From: Thermodesulfobacteriota bacterium
GTDB taxonomy: Bacteria > Desulfobacterota > Desulfobacteria > Desulfobacterales > Desulfosudaceae
DNA length: 64,000 nucleotides
Assembly: GCA_040753795.1 (NCBI GenBank)
Contig: JBFMDX010000002.1
Span: 248,001 to 312,000, forward strand
Reading direction: 5' to 3'
The notes under the pieces are model-generated. The model had not been told where the DNA came from and made no database searches. It saw nothing but the letters and a program-made list of their open reading frames with translations. The position numbers were made by a program, and so were the translations under genes. Below, piece after piece: positions 42,985-53,228 of the stretch (position 1 is its first letter; each line of letters begins with the position of its first letter).

Positions 42985-44451
42985 ATGGCCAGAAAAAACA
43001 TCTTCGCGATTGTCGTTATGATGGCGGTCGCTGCCGCGCTCCTGTGGGCCTGTGCGCCGGAAAAGCCGGAACCGGTGAAGATCGGCCAGATTCCCGAAGG
43101 GGAATTCGACCCCGAGGTCTGGGGCAAGGTTTATCCCCTGCACTTTGAGTCCTGGCTCAAGACCAAAGACCCCAAGCCCGCGGGATTGAGCAAATACCGG
43201 CGGGGATGGGACACGGACGGGGTCGTGTATGACCGGCTCAGCGAGCTTCCTTTTTCGGCCCTGCTTTACAATGGCTGGGGCTTCGGGATCGAATACAACG
43301 AGCCCCGGGGCCACTACTACGCGCTCATTGACCAGATCGAAGTCGATCCCTCCCGGACCAAAGCCGGCGGCGTCTGCCTGGCCTGCAAGAACCCCTACCA
43401 TAAAACCTACACCGAAACGCACGGCATGAAATACCTGACCGCGCCCTTCCTGGAGGCGGTGGCCATGTTTCCGGAAAAGATGCAAAGGTCCGGCCCCGCC
43501 TGCATCGATTGTCACACGCCCGACAGCATGGGCCTGCGTCCCAACAAGACCCATCTGGAAAAGGGCCTGGCCCGGATCGGCAAGGATAACCCCGGTCATC
43601 AGGAGATGCGTATCATTGCCTGCGGTCAGTGCCATTGCACCTATTTCGTTCCCCGGGACAAAGAAAAGAAGGTGGCCGGAGACATCAATCTGCCCTGGAC
43701 CGGAAGCGCCTGGGGGAATATCCCCATTGAAAATATCATTACGGACCTGCTCACCGATTACCAGCGCGTGGAATGGACTCAGGCTGTGACCGGTCTTGAC
43801 CTGCCCTATATTCGCCATCCGGAATTTGAATTCTTTACCCGGCAGAGCACCCACTTCAACGCTGGCGTGGCCTGCGCCGACTGCCATATGCCCTATACCC
43901 GGGCGGGCTCCTACAAAATATCCGATCATAACGTCACCAGCCCCCTGAAACGGGAAATGGCGGCCTGCGCCCAGTGCCACACTGAGTCCGCCACCTGGCT
44001 GAAAAATCAGGTTCTGACGATCCAGGACCGGACCGCTTCCCTGCTGAACCGGGCCGGATACGCCACCGCCGCCGCGGCCAAGCTTATCGAGCGGGTCCAT
44101 GCCGAGCAGAAAAACGGATTTGTCCCCGATCCGGCGCTCTATGAAAAAGCCGTTGAACTTTACAAAAACGCCTTCCTGCGAGTGGTGTTTATCGGCGCGG
44201 AAAACTCCATGGGCTTTCACAATCCGTCGGAGGCCGGCCGGGTCATGGGGGATGCCATCCGGTTCGCGTCCAAATCAGAGGGCCTGCTGCGCCAGATCCT
44301 GGCATCCGGCGGCATTTCCGTCCCCGAAAAGATCGATCTGGAACTGGCCAAATATCTGGACAACCGGGGGGCCAAGAAGCTGATGTTTAAAAAGGATCAG
44401 GAAATGCCCGATCCCTTTGGCCTGGAAGCGGCATTTACGAACCTGCCGTAG
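42985..44451 (+). CDS. nrfA: Ammonia-forming cytochrome c nitrite reductase NrfA
   Basis: 488 residues. A signal sequence ends in a lipobox-like LLWAC, so the protein may be a periplasmic lipoprotein or simply exported. Five haem sites are present. The catalytic one is the special CLACK (about residues 131-135), in which lysine replaces the distal histidine. The others are CIDCH, CGQCH, CADCH and CAQCH. The Ca-site/active-site region includes CTYFVPRDKE. It reduces nitrite by six electrons to ammonium in the periplasm, in complex with NrfH. Sulfate reducers of this group often use it for nitrite detoxification. The stop is five bases from the convergent Omp85 gene. Confidence 0.94.
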   Translation: MARKNIFAIVVMMAVAAALLWACAPEKPEPVKIGQIPEGEFDPEVWGKVYPLHFESWLKTKDPKPAGLSKYRRGWDTDGVVYDRLSELPFSALLYNGWGFGIEYNEPRGHYYALIDQIEVDPSRTKAGGVCLACKNPYHKTYTETHGMKYLTAPFLEAVAMFPEKMQRSGPACIDCHTPDSMGLRPNKTHLEKGLARIGKDNPGHQEMRIIACGQCHCTYFVPRDKEKKVAGDINLPWTGSAWGNIPIENIITDLLTDYQRVEWTQAVTGLDLPYIRHPEFEFFTRQSTHFNAGVACADCHMPYTRAGSYKISDHNVTSPLKREMAACAQCHTESATWLKNQVLTIQDRTASLLNRAGYATAAAAKLIERVHAEQKNGFVPDPALYEKAVELYKNAFLRVVFIGAENSMGFHNPSEAGRVMGDAIRFASKSEGLLRQILASGGISVPEKIDLELAKYLDNRGAKKLMFKKDQEMPDPFGLEAAFTNLP

Positions 44452-44455
44452 CCGA

Positions 44456-47278
44456 TCAGAAGGTGTACCCGATGGAGAAATGAAACCGGCCGGGGCTTTC
44501 CCCTTCCTTGCGGTCAAGCTTTGAGCCGTAGTAGATGCTCAACGGACCCACCGGCGTCCGGTAGCCCAGGCCGACGCCAACGGAAGACCGGGTATCCGTA
44601 TAGGCCGGTTCGGCCAACCGGCTCAGTTTGCCGATATCGTAAAACAGGACCAGGCTGAGTTTTTTTCCCGCGGCCATTCTGGCTTCAACGGTTCCGGACA
44701 GAGACAGGCGCCCGCCGACAGGATCATTCCGGTCGTCTACCACCAGCTCGTTTTCATTGAATCCGCGAACCGAGGAGATGCCGCCGAGGAAAAAAAGCTG
44801 GTCATCGGAAACGTCCGCTGAGCCGCTCTGGGGGTCGATGTAGCCGGCCCTGCCGGTCAGGGCCAGGGTGACCGTCTGGAAAAGGGGCCGGTAGCAGCGA
44901 AGGTCGCCCCGGTACTTGATAAAATCATCCGGGCTGGTGCTGATCCCCCGGGAAAAGGTTACATTGCCGGAAACCATTGCCCCCCTGGTCGGCATCATCT
45001 TGTTGTCCCGGCTGTCGTAAAGAACGCCGGGGGTTACGGCCAGAGCGCTGCGCTTCTCGTAAGTTTCGTTTTCATCTTCTTCGATCAAAGACAGCGGGTA
45101 CGAATCCCTTTGCTCCGCGTTCATATTGATGCCGGTGGACAGGTCCTCGGACCATTCCCGGTCGACGCCAAAAGAGACCCCTTGTGTCCGGACGCCGAAA
45201 TTCTGGTTGAAGTCCTCTCTTTTTTCCGTGGACAGGTTCAGGACCGACGACAGGCGGGTGGAAAAAAACCGCGGTGAGCGGATGCCCGCATCGCCGCGGT
45301 AGCCGGTTTCCCGGAGCTCCCAGGCGGCGTAACCGTCACGGTTCGTTCCCAGCAGGTTATGGTCACCCGCCGACACTTTTCCAAAGGCGCCCTGATCCGA
45401 GGTGTAGCCGCCGGCCAGTTCGATGAAAAACGGATTTTTTTCAACCGTTTCAATAAACAGGTCAACCCGGTCGTCCTTTTCCGCCAGGCCGACGGGGGTG
45501 AAGTTGACCGCCCGGAATATGTCCAGATCCCGGAGATTCCGCTGGCTTTCGGCCATCCGGGTCAGGGAAAAGGGCTCCCTTTCCGTCATTTTCATCTCCT
45601 GCTTCACCACGCTTTCCCGGGTGCGGAGATTGCCGGACACATATATCGCCCCCATGGACACCGCCGGGCCTTCGTCCACCTGATAGACGATCGCCGCGGT
45701 CCGGCGGTTTTCGTCCATGACGATTGACGAATCCACGCGTACGTGGGGACGGCCTTGTTCCGAAATCAGGGTCGCCAGATCCGCCTTGTCTTTTTGCGCC
45801 GATTTTTCGTCAAACAGTTCGTCAGGCTTCAATCGCAGGGCTTTCAGCGCCCGGTCTTCCGTTACGGCGGCCAGCCCCTCAAAACGGACGGACGACACCC
45901 GGACGGTATCCCCCTCGTCGATGCTGATGGTGATGTCCGCCTCAGTGCCGGCTTCGTTGAAGGTCACGGCCTGCTCTACCCGGGCGTGGGCGTATCCCCT
46001 TTTCCGGTACAATTGCTCAATGGCCCGGATATCCTCCTCCAGTTTCTGCGGCACATAGACCCATGTCTTTTTCCACCATGGCGGACGGGAGCGGATCCGG
46101 CGTTCTATGGCCCGGGTCGGGATGCGGGCGTTTCCCCGGATGGTCAGCGAGCGGACAACCGTTCCCGGGCCTTCCTCGATCACGAACCGGACCTGTTTCG
46201 GTGCTCCGGACTCCTCCGCCCGGGCGCCTTCCTCCACGCGCACATCCGCGTTCAGATAGCCGGCGTTCCAGTAGCGGGCTTTCATGTCCTTCACGCTTTT
46301 GCGGATTCCCATGCCGCCCCGGTTTCCCCGGGAATAGACGGCCGCTTCCTTTTTGAGTGCCCGGCCTGAAAAGCGGTTATTCCCGGAAAAAGCGATCTCA
46401 TACCGGGGGCCTTCGTCAACGAGAACCACGATGGCCACGCGACTCTGTCGGTCGTCCGTATTCAGGGCATAGGTGATGGCGACTTCGGCGAACCCTTTTT
46501 TCCGATAGAACTCGGTCAGCGTTTCCATGTCCCTGTCCAGATCGTGTTGATTGAACCGGGCCCGGCCCAGGTGTAAAAGAGAGGCGCGCCAGGTTTTCAT
46601 GCGGCTTTTCAGTCGCGTATCCGAAAAGGCGCGGTTGCCGGATATGTGAATCGACCGGACGCGCCGCCATGGGCCCGGCGTTATATCTATCTTCAACACC
46701 ACCGTGTTATCATCGCGATCCTCGCGGGCGAAGATGTCGATGGCCGGGGAAGAAAATCCCCTGGTTTTAAACAGCTCCGCGATAATGTCTTTCTGCGCCT
46801 CCATTTCAACGGGACTGAAGTTTTTCCCGGGATAAACGGACAGGCTGCGGAGCACATCCTGCGTAAAGAGACCGCTCCACCCTTTGATATGGATGTCGAT
46901 ATCCCGAATGACGCGGCTGACCGACAGATGGAAACGCAGGGCCACGGCTTCCCCTTCCGGCGTTGCCTCGGCCCGGGCCCCGGCAAAACGGCCGCAGGCC
47001 TTCAGATGTTCCAGGGAACGATCGAGAAGCGCCGGGGAAAAAGAGGCGCCGGGGGGCAGGTTGATCAGCGTTGACGCCATCTCGATCCAGCCGGTGGTGT
47101 CCCCTGGCGGACCGGCGACTTCGATATCCAGGCGGGAAACCGGCCGGCCGGACAGCCGGTTCCAGTCGACGCCGGCGGCGGAAGCTTCCGGGCCGGTGTC
47201 CGCGGCTGCCCGTCCGCCCGGCAAAACAACGGCCGCGATCATCATATAAAGCAGCAGCGTTCTTACTGTTACCATCAT
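44456..47278 (-). CDS. Omp85 (BamA/TamA) family outer-membrane protein with seven POTRA domains
   Basis: 940 residues. A signal peptide (LLLYMMIAAVVLPGGRAAA) is followed by seven POTRA-like repeats over residues ~36-600. Their first strands read VSRLDIEV, VIRDIDIHI, RVRSIHISGN, YEIAFSGNN, VVRSLTIRGN, RVSSVRFEG and MGAIYVSGN. The C-terminal barrel (about 610-940) ends in RFHFSIGYTF, the aromatic terminus required for outer-membrane insertion, and has the SSVRGFNENEL lid-lock-like (VRGF) motif. It starts 27 bases after tamB, so it is best read as the TamA-like partner, but TamA usually has three POTRA domains and BamA five. It may act in outer-membrane protein or lipid transfer. Confidence 0.85.
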   Translation of the reverse strand: MMVTVRTLLLYMMIAAVVLPGGRAAADTGPEASAAGVDWNRLSGRPVSRLDIEVAGPPGDTTGWIEMASTLINLPPGASFSPALLDRSLEHLKACGRFAGARAEATPEGEAVALRFHLSVSRVIRDIDIHIKGWSGLFTQDVLRSLSVYPGKNFSPVEMEAQKDIIAELFKTRGFSSPAIDIFAREDRDDNTVVLKIDITPGPWRRVRSIHISGNRAFSDTRLKSRMKTWRASLLHLGRARFNQHDLDRDMETLTEFYRKKGFAEVAITYALNTDDRQSRVAIVVLVDEGPRYEIAFSGNNRFSGRALKKEAAVYSRGNRGGMGIRKSVKDMKARYWNAGYLNADVRVEEGARAEESGAPKQVRFVIEEGPGTVVRSLTIRGNARIPTRAIERRIRSRPPWWKKTWVYVPQKLEEDIRAIEQLYRKRGYAHARVEQAVTFNEAGTEADITISIDEGDTVRVSSVRFEGLAAVTEDRALKALRLKPDELFDEKSAQKDKADLATLISEQGRPHVRVDSSIVMDENRRTAAIVYQVDEGPAVSMGAIYVSGNLRTRESVVKQEMKMTEREPFSLTRMAESQRNLRDLDIFRAVNFTPVGLAEKDDRVDLFIETVEKNPFFIELAGGYTSDQGAFGKVSAGDHNLLGTNRDGYAAWELRETGYRGDAGIRSPRFFSTRLSSVLNLSTEKREDFNQNFGVRTQGVSFGVDREWSEDLSTGINMNAEQRDSYPLSLIEEDENETYEKRSALAVTPGVLYDSRDNKMMPTRGAMVSGNVTFSRGISTSPDDFIKYRGDLRCYRPLFQTVTLALTGRAGYIDPQSGSADVSDDQLFFLGGISSVRGFNENELVVDDRNDPVGGRLSLSGTVEARMAAGKKLSLVLFYDIGKLSRLAEPAYTDTRSSVGVGLGYRTPVGPLSIYYGSKLDRKEGESPGRFHFSIGYTF

Positions 47279-47305
47279 TTTATTTAAAATCCCGACGAAG
47301 GGTTG

Positions 47306-50300
47306 CTACCGGAACTCATACCGAAAAATCAGTTCGCCGCCGAAAACGCCCTGGGTGTTCTGAAATCCCGAAACGGTCATGGTTTCCGTCAAACGATAAT
47401 CGGTGGCGCTTTCCTGAACCAGACCGTACTGGCCGGACTCAACGGAATACTTGAGGGTCAATCGGTCGGAAACCTTCGACCCCACGGTGATGCGGCTCCG
47501 GCCGTTTGTCTGCTCCTCGGTTGTTTCTTCCGTCGCCCGGCTTTCTTCGGCGGTGGACACCTCGACGATATCCAGGCCCGTTGCCTTTCTGATGTCGCCG
47601 GACATGGTTCCGGCCAGGAATGCCGCCAGCGTCTCCGCCTGGTTTTCCGAGCTGCCGGCGCCGGCGGTCATCTCACGGGTCGGCATGCCGAACACCAGCA
47701 GGGAAAGAATGTCTCCCGGTTCCTCGTCAGGATCAGAGGTCAGCGTGATTTCCAGCTGATCCGGTGTTCCGGTGGCTTTCAGGTTGATTTTCCAATGTTT
47801 GATGGCGGTATCGGCCGTAAGGTCGATGCGGGGTTCAGTTTTATAAGGGTTGGCAAAGATGACGGCGCCTTTATCCACCTTGAAGGGGGTCCGTTGAAAG
47901 AGGATCTCCCCTGATTCAATTCTGGCTTCCCCCATAATAACGGGATGGTCCAGGTTCCCTTTGACGGCCAGGTCGGGCAAAATCTCCAGCAGACCGATGT
48001 TGTTGTCGACCTTGAGCGGAAGCCGGTGCCTGAGGGCCAGGTCCAGGGACAGCCCCCGCAGAAAGGACGGCAACCGGAAGACAATATCCGGCCCGGGCGC
48101 CTTTTTCTTTACAAACGGAGACTGGAATATGTCCGTTTGAGTGACCAGTTCCGTATCCTGGAAATACACGCCGTCCACCAGCACCACCTCTCCGCGGACA
48201 ACCGCCTGCCCGGCATCTCTGACCAGGGCCAGATTCGCGTCCAGTTTCAGGTCCAGTTTATCCGGGACAACCACCGGTAGTGATTCGGCCGTCAGCCGGA
48301 TATCCATGGCGGCCGGCCGCCAACCTTCCAGGGAAGCCATGCCGGTAACCCGGAAGCGGCCGGTTCCCAGCAGACCGGTGATTTCATTGATCGTAATGTT
48401 TTCCTGCTGAAAGCGGACGGTGCCGCTGATGTCATGAACCCTGCCGGACAGGTCCGGCAGGGTCAGGCCGATGTTGGACAGTTTCATCTCGCCGGTCACG
48501 GCCGGCCGGTCCAGGGTTCCGGTGACCCGGGCGGCCAGGTTTATCCGGCCGGTCATGTCCTGGATGTCCGTTGCCATTATTTCGGCCATGGAGAAGGGGG
48601 CCCGGCAGTTAATGTCCAGGGCAACCGACTGGTCAAAGCCCATCCGGCCGCTGATATTCACTGTTCCCTCGTCGGCTACGGTGAGGTTGATCCCCGGAAC
48701 ATGAATGATGCCGCCTTCGCAATACAGGCGGAAAGGTCCGGCCCGGCACCAGTCGCGCCGGCCATCGGACAGGACGACCTGATCGATTTCAGCCGAAGCC
48801 TTCATGGCCGGAATGTCGCTCAGCCTGCCTGCGGCCTCCAGCCGGCCGGTGACCGTTCCGCTCAAGTCCGGCCGGTCGATCATCGCCAGCCAGGGAGAAA
48901 GCGGTGCCGCTCCGGCATCGCACCGGGCGGTAAAAGCCAGGTCCGTCAGGTCCAGGGTACCGGTCAGGACGATCCCGTCACCGTGAATGTCGGCCCGGAT
49001 CAGGCGGCCGTCAAACCGGAAATCAGGCGCCATGTTATTTAAAGCGTTGCCGGCGATGGCCAGTTGACGGATTTGCATGTCTCCCCAAAGGGCCGGAATT
49101 TCCCCCCAGTCGCCGTTTCCGGATAGGGAAAAGCGCGCTGTTCCGTCAACCGGCCCATAATCCTGGATCGCCCGGATCCGGCCGAGAGCAAGCGCCTCTG
49201 ACGCGGCTTCGAACCGATAGGTCCGCTCCTTCAGGGACAGGACGCCGGAACCCCGCAGGATCTGGTCACCGGGAAAGAAGGCCTCAACGGAACGGATATC
49301 GACGGTATCGCCCTTCAGGGCCGCGGAAAGATTGATCCGGTCGGCCCGGGCCAGGCCGATATCCGGTTCAACAGCCTCCAGAGACATCTCTCCGGTCGGT
49401 TTTTTAAACGTGCCCCCGATGTTGCCGGACAAGGTCACTTCGCCTTTCAGCCTGTCCGGCAGAATGTCTTCCAGGCGGATTCTGCCTGGGGCTACCGTCA
49501 GGTCCATGGCCGGGTCGGAAGCCGCTGTGCCGGTCCGCTCATCAACAAGATGGATGACGCCCCGGACCTGGCTATAGGACGCTCCCCGGCGGATATCCAT
49601 TTGTTCAACGGTCAGGAGCCCCCGGGACAGAACCAGCCGGCCGTCCACATCACCGACGGTAAAAGGGGCGATGGACAGGCCGGCTCCGTGGACTAGTCCC
49701 GTGGCCGTCATTTCAGGGAAAGCACCCGACACATCGGCCGTCATTTCCAGGCCGCCGCTGACCCGGTCGTATCCGGCCAGGGCGGCCAGGCCGCTGATGT
49801 CGTCGGCGGTCAGTCTGAACCGGCCGGCGACATCACTTGTTGCCAGGACATAGTGGCCGGAGCCGGTCAGGCGCAGCCCGGCTGTTTCAGCTGAAATCTG
49901 ATCCAGACGGAGAATCCCGTCCCGGCATTGTCCGGCCAACTCAATAGCCAGGGGCTCAGTCGGCTTATGGTTTTCCGGTCGGAAATCAGTTACGTCAATT
50001 TTTCCGGCCAGATCGGCGCTGAGCCGGTGCGGCGATATCCCCCGGCCGGTAATGGTGATGTCCGATCCGATCCGGCCCTTCATCCGGGGGGTGATGTTCA
50101 GGAGGCGGTTCAGGTCCGCTCCGGCCGCGCGGATTTGAAGCGTATAGGCCACCCGGTCAACGTCATATTTCCAGGCCGTTAGGCCACCCGGGAAAACGCC
50201 GATTAAATCCAGGTTTCCGGCAGCGGTTATCTGTCCCGGCCCCGGGACAGTGGCGCGGGCATCCACGGCGAGCGCCTGAATGTTTCCGTCCAGGCGGCAG

Positions 50301-51169
50301 ACCAGTTCATCCAGGACGACCGGCCCGACCACGGGCTGCCGGCAGGTCAGTTCGGCGTGAATCTCCGGATTTCCCGGATCGCCCCTGATATCGGCCTGAA
50401 GGATTGTCTGTCCGGAAAGATCACGGGTGGTGTTGAGCAGGGGCTTGAGCGCCTCCAGACCGGCCGCGCCTTTCACGGACAGGTCCAGTTCCGGGCGACC
50501 GAATACCTGCCGGATGTCTCCGCTGACGTCAAGCCCGTCAGGCGGCTGGCCGATTTCAATCCGCAGTCCCTTTATGTCTTTTTCATTCAGCGTTCCCGCC
50601 AGGCGTATGAAGGCAAGAGACAGTGCCCGCGGGTCGGTTGACGAATCAGGGCGGGGAGAATAAGGTGCGATTTCCAGGTTGGTGATTTCCGCGGATTCAA
50701 CGATCAGTGTCCGGGGCATGAACAGACGGAGCAGGCTGTTACCGGGCAGGGACTGGATTGTGTCCAAAAGCTTCCGCATGGCCGGAGGCAGGCTGTTTTT
50801 CACGTCGGTCGGTAATCGAACCGAGACATGATTCAGGCGCAGGGATTTTATTTTCAGTGTTTGTTTCAAAAGAGACGCCGGACGCCAATCGAGACGGACG
50901 TGATCGATAGCCAGAATCGGTTGGCTCCGGCTGGAAAAAAGGGCCAGTTTTTCGATTTCCAGGGCCTGCCCCGTTATCGACAGACGGTGATCGCCAATGA
51001 CCACGCGACCGGCCATGTGGCGGCTGAGTCCCTGCTCCAGCCAATGCCGGGCTACGCCGGTATTGACCATGGCCGAGACAATAAAAAGACACCCCGGCAG
51101 TATGATCAGCAGGGCCGCAACGACACCGGCCGCCCGGTTGCGGGCGTTTATTTTGTTTATTGTTTTCAA
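47306..51169 (-). CDS. tamB: TamB-like translocation and assembly module / AsmA-superfamily bridge protein
   Basis: 1287 residues. One N-terminal membrane helix (AAGVVAALLIILPGCLFIVSAMV) is followed by a very long beta-rich periplasmic region of repeated amphipathic strands (for example LDISGDIRQ, LKGEVTLSGNIGG). The C-terminal ~350 residues form the DUF490/TamB domain, with ILSLLVFGMPTREM, LAGTMSGDIRKATGLDIVEVS and a final VGSKVSDRLTLKYSVESG...FRYEFR. Such proteins span the periplasm as a hydrophobic groove, moving lipid between membranes or aiding barrel assembly. It is upstream of and probably co-transcribed with the Omp85 gene. No CDS-disrupting lesion was seen. Confidence 0.82.
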   Translation of the reverse strand: MKTINKINARNRAAGVVAALLIILPGCLFIVSAMVNTGVARHWLEQGLSRHMAGRVVIGDHRLSITGQALEIEKLALFSSRSQPILAIDHVRLDWRPASLLKQTLKIKSLRLNHVSVRLPTDVKNSLPPAMRKLLDTIQSLPGNSLLRLFMPRTLIVESAEITNLEIAPYSPRPDSSTDPRALSLAFIRLAGTLNEKDIKGLRIEIGQPPDGLDVSGDIRQVFGRPELDLSVKGAAGLEALKPLLNTTRDLSGQTILQADIRGDPGNPEIHAELTCRQPVVGPVVLDELVCRLDGNIQALAVDARATVPGPGQITAAGNLDLIGVFPGGLTAWKYDVDRVAYTLQIRAAGADLNRLLNITPRMKGRIGSDITITGRGISPHRLSADLAGKIDVTDFRPENHKPTEPLAIELAGQCRDGILRLDQISAETAGLRLTGSGHYVLATSDVAGRFRLTADDISGLAALAGYDRVSGGLEMTADVSGAFPEMTATGLVHGAGLSIAPFTVGDVDGRLVLSRGLLTVEQMDIRRGASYSQVRGVIHLVDERTGTAASDPAMDLTVAPGRIRLEDILPDRLKGEVTLSGNIGGTFKKPTGEMSLEAVEPDIGLARADRINLSAALKGDTVDIRSVEAFFPGDQILRGSGVLSLKERTYRFEAASEALALGRIRAIQDYGPVDGTARFSLSGNGDWGEIPALWGDMQIRQLAIAGNALNNMAPDFRFDGRLIRADIHGDGIVLTGTLDLTDLAFTARCDAGAAPLSPWLAMIDRPDLSGTVTGRLEAAGRLSDIPAMKASAEIDQVVLSDGRRDWCRAGPFRLYCEGGIIHVPGINLTVADEGTVNISGRMGFDQSVALDINCRAPFSMAEIMATDIQDMTGRINLAARVTGTLDRPAVTGEMKLSNIGLTLPDLSGRVHDISGTVRFQQENITINEITGLLGTGRFRVTGMASLEGWRPAAMDIRLTAESLPVVVPDKLDLKLDANLALVRDAGQAVVRGEVVLVDGVYFQDTELVTQTDIFQSPFVKKKAPGPDIVFRLPSFLRGLSLDLALRHRLPLKVDNNIGLLEILPDLAVKGNLDHPVIMGEARIESGEILFQRTPFKVDKGAVIFANPYKTEPRIDLTADTAIKHWKINLKATGTPDQLEITLTSDPDEEPGDILSLLVFGMPTREMTAGAGSSENQAETLAAFLAGTMSGDIRKATGLDIVEVSTAEESRATEETTEEQTNGRSRITVGSKVSDRLTLKYSVESGQYGLVQESATDYRLTETMTVSGFQNTQGVFGGELIFRYEFR

Positions 51170-51438
51170 TAAATTATATTAAATTTCAAAAACATGGCCA
51201 AACGGTGCTTTGAAGTTGTTTTTCCTTTGAAACATTATATTATACAGGCAGTCGTTGCCTGCTGGACATAATAATGGCGCTGACCGGCGACGACCGGTAA
51301 CGCTGAACCGACTATATCGTATTCTCCGGAGAAAATCGACCAGGCGGCGCAAAAGACACCGGCGTGGCTGACGGTTTTCTTCTGGCCAGTCAGATGTCTT
51401 GACACGATGTTTCCGGTACTTTGTTCATAAGAGGGGAC

Positions 51439-52899
51439 ATGGAAAAAATACTGATCATAGATGACGATGAGGGGCTGGTTCATTTTTTAAGCCGGTTTTT
51501 TCAGCGCAAGGGATTTGACGTGACCGTCTGCCTGACCGGGCAGGAGGCCTTGAACACCATCTCTCAGAACGGTTTTGACCTGATTCTCCTGGATTATAAA
51601 ATGCCTGATTTTAACGGGCTGGATGTCCTGTCGGAAATCCGGCGAATCGAGGTAAAAACGCCCGTCATCCTGATGACCGCCTACGGAACCACCGAACTGG
51701 CCATAGAAACCATGAAGCACGGCGCCTACGACTACCTGACCAAACCGTTTGACCGCCAGGATCTGTCCCGCATCGTCACCGACGCCTTGTGCGTCAACCG
51801 TCAGGTGAAGGAGCGGGTTCTGATTTCAGCCGGATGCGCGGACACGATCGACCCGGCCGACGGGAAAACGATCCGGATGGTGGGCCACGGCAAAAAGATG
51901 CAGGAGGTATTCAAGCTGATCGGACAGGTGGCGCCCAATGATGTGTCGGTTCTGATCACCGGCGAAAGCGGCACCGGCAAGGAACTGGTGGCCAGGGCTA
52001 TTTACCACCACAGCCGCCGCAGCGACAAGCCGTTTATTACGGTCAACTGCGGCGCCATTCCGGAAGCCCTGTTTGAAAGCGAACTGTTCGGGCACGAAAG
52101 AGGTGCGTTCACCGGAGCGGACCGGACCTATATCGGCAAGCTGGAGCGATGCGATCAGGGCACCCTTTTCCTGGATGAAATCGGCGAGATGGCACCGTCG
52201 GCACAGGTCAAGCTGCTGCGGGCCCTGCAGGAGGGCGAAATCGAACGGGTCGGCGGCTCTCATCCCGTCCGGGTGAATGTGCGTGTTATCGCCGCCACCA
52301 ACAAAAACCTGGAAAAGGAAATCGAGGCCGGCCGGTTTCGCAAGGACCTGTACTGGCGGCTCAAGGTCATTACCATGGAACTGCCCCCGCTCCGACAGCG
52401 GCAGGAGGATATTCCCCATCTGGCCGACTATTTTCTGCTGCGGTTCTGCGCCGAATACAAGCGGCCTTCCTGCTATCTGTCCGAATCCGCTTTGAACAAG
52501 TTGATGGCTTACACCTGGCCGGGCAATGTGCGCGAGCTTGAAAACTGCATCCGCCGGGCCGTGCTGCTGGCCGCCGGGGATGTAATTCCCGAAAGCAATC
52601 TGATGATTCCCGACGCCGAGGCGGAGCCGATGCCGGAGGAAACAACCTCCGGACAACTCATGGCCCGGCTGAAGGATCAGATTGAAGAAATTTTCCCGCT
52701 GCTGCTTCGCCTGCCCGGACAGAATATTTACGCCGATATCATTGATCTGGTCGAAACTACCCTGATGGCCAGGGCCATGGATGCCTGTGAGGGCAATCAG
52801 GTCCAGGCCGCCGCCATGCTGGGCATCAGCCGCAATACCCTGCGCAGCCGGCTGAAAAAGCAGCAGGATGAACCAGAAAGAAGCGGCGGCGCCGATTGA
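51439..52899 (+). CDS. Sigma-54-dependent response regulator (REC-AAA-Fis)
   Basis: 486 residues from ATG 51439 with GAGGGG upstream. The receiver domain (about 1-118) has IIDDDEG, the phosphoacceptor Asp in [13 protein letters not shown] and the switch Lys in LTKPF. The AAA+ domain (about 140-375) has Walker A GESGTGKE at about 175-182, the GAFTGA sigma-54 contact loop near 221 and Walker [12 protein letters not shown]. The C-terminal Fis-type helix-turn-helix is [19 protein letters not shown]. Such regulators use ATP to open sigma-54 promoters. No cognate kinase is adjacent. A palindrome and a sigma-54 promoter lie just downstream, ahead of the 191-aa protein and gdhA, which are the likely targets. 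Confidence 0.92.
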   Translation: MEKILIIDDDEGLVHFLSRFFQRKGFDVTVCLTGQEALNTISQNGFDLILLDYKMPDFNGLDVLSEIRRIEVKTPVILMTAYGTTELAIETMKHGAYDYLTKPFDRQDLSRIVTDALCVNRQVKERVLISAGCADTIDPADGKTIRMVGHGKKMQEVFKLIGQVAPNDVSVLITGESGTGKELVARAIYHHSRRSDKPFITVNCGAIPEALFESELFGHERGAFTGADRTYIGKLERCDQGTLFLDEIGEMAPSAQVKLLRALQEGEIERVGGSHPVRVNVRVIAATNKNLEKEIEAGRFRKDLYWRLKVITMELPPLRQRQEDIPHLADYFLLRFCAEYKRPSCYLSESALNKLMAYTWPGNVRELENCIRRAVLLAAGDVIPESNLMIPDAEAEPMPEETTSGQLMARLKDQIEEIFPLLLRLPGQNIYADIIDLVETTLMARAMDACEGNQVQAAAMLGISRNTLRSRLKKQQDEPERSGGAD

Positions 52900-52924
52900 C
52901 GGCCGGCCTGTTCAACACGTGACC

Positions 52925-52949
52925 AGGCTGTTCATGTTCTGAACAGCCT
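52925..52949. promoter_or_regulatory. Palindrome, candidate enhancer (UAS) for the sigma-54 regulator
   Basis: AGGCTGTTCA (52925-52934) and TGAACAGCCT (52940-52949) flank TGTTC. No T-run follows, so it is a poor terminator. It lies about 200 bases upstream of the sigma-54 promoter, a usual enhancer distance. Confidence 0.5.
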
Positions 52950-53137
52950 CTCTGAATCCCATTGAATCAAGGGTTTATCTCCCTGATTCGGCCCCGGCCT
53001 TTCCGGCCGGATGTCTGTTTTTAACCTTTTTCCCCGTTTCATTTTTGCCTTCCGCAATGAATCCCGTTGTTTTAATTAGAAGTAAATTAAATATGTTGGT
53101 CAGCATTTACTCGATAATTTCACTTCCGCTATCAGCC

Positions 53138-53151
53138 GGCACGAGACTTGC
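53138..53151 (+). promoter_or_regulatory. Sigma-54 (-24/-12) promoter
   Basis: GGCAC-GAGAC-TTGC: GG at 53138-53139 and GC at 53150-53151 with ten bases between, matching the consensus TGGCACG-N4-TTGC closely. It lies about 80 bases before the ATG of the 191-aa protein. Confidence 0.75.
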
Positions 53152-53228
53152 TCCTGCAAGTGAACCAGAGCCCGCCCCGTAAAGAGGGCCGGGTAAAGAT
53201 AAACAGTATTTATAAGGAGGCTGTCCCC

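Larger units (their letters stand above)
52900..53228. other. Intergenic regulatory region: palindrome and sigma-54 promoter
   Basis: About 330 bases without a gene. It contains the perfect inverted repeat at 52925-52949 and the -24/-12 promoter at 53138-53151, with an AT-rich stretch (about 53070-53125) between them that could bend or bind IHF. Confidence 0.65.

Noticed and set aside
42961-44220. Minus-strand open frame of 419 codons opposite nrfA
   Set aside because: The plus strand encodes five haem motifs; the antisense product has no recognisable domain.
52925-52949. Palindrome after the sigma-54 regulator considered as its terminator
   Set aside because: No T-run follows; a regulator-binding site is the better reading.
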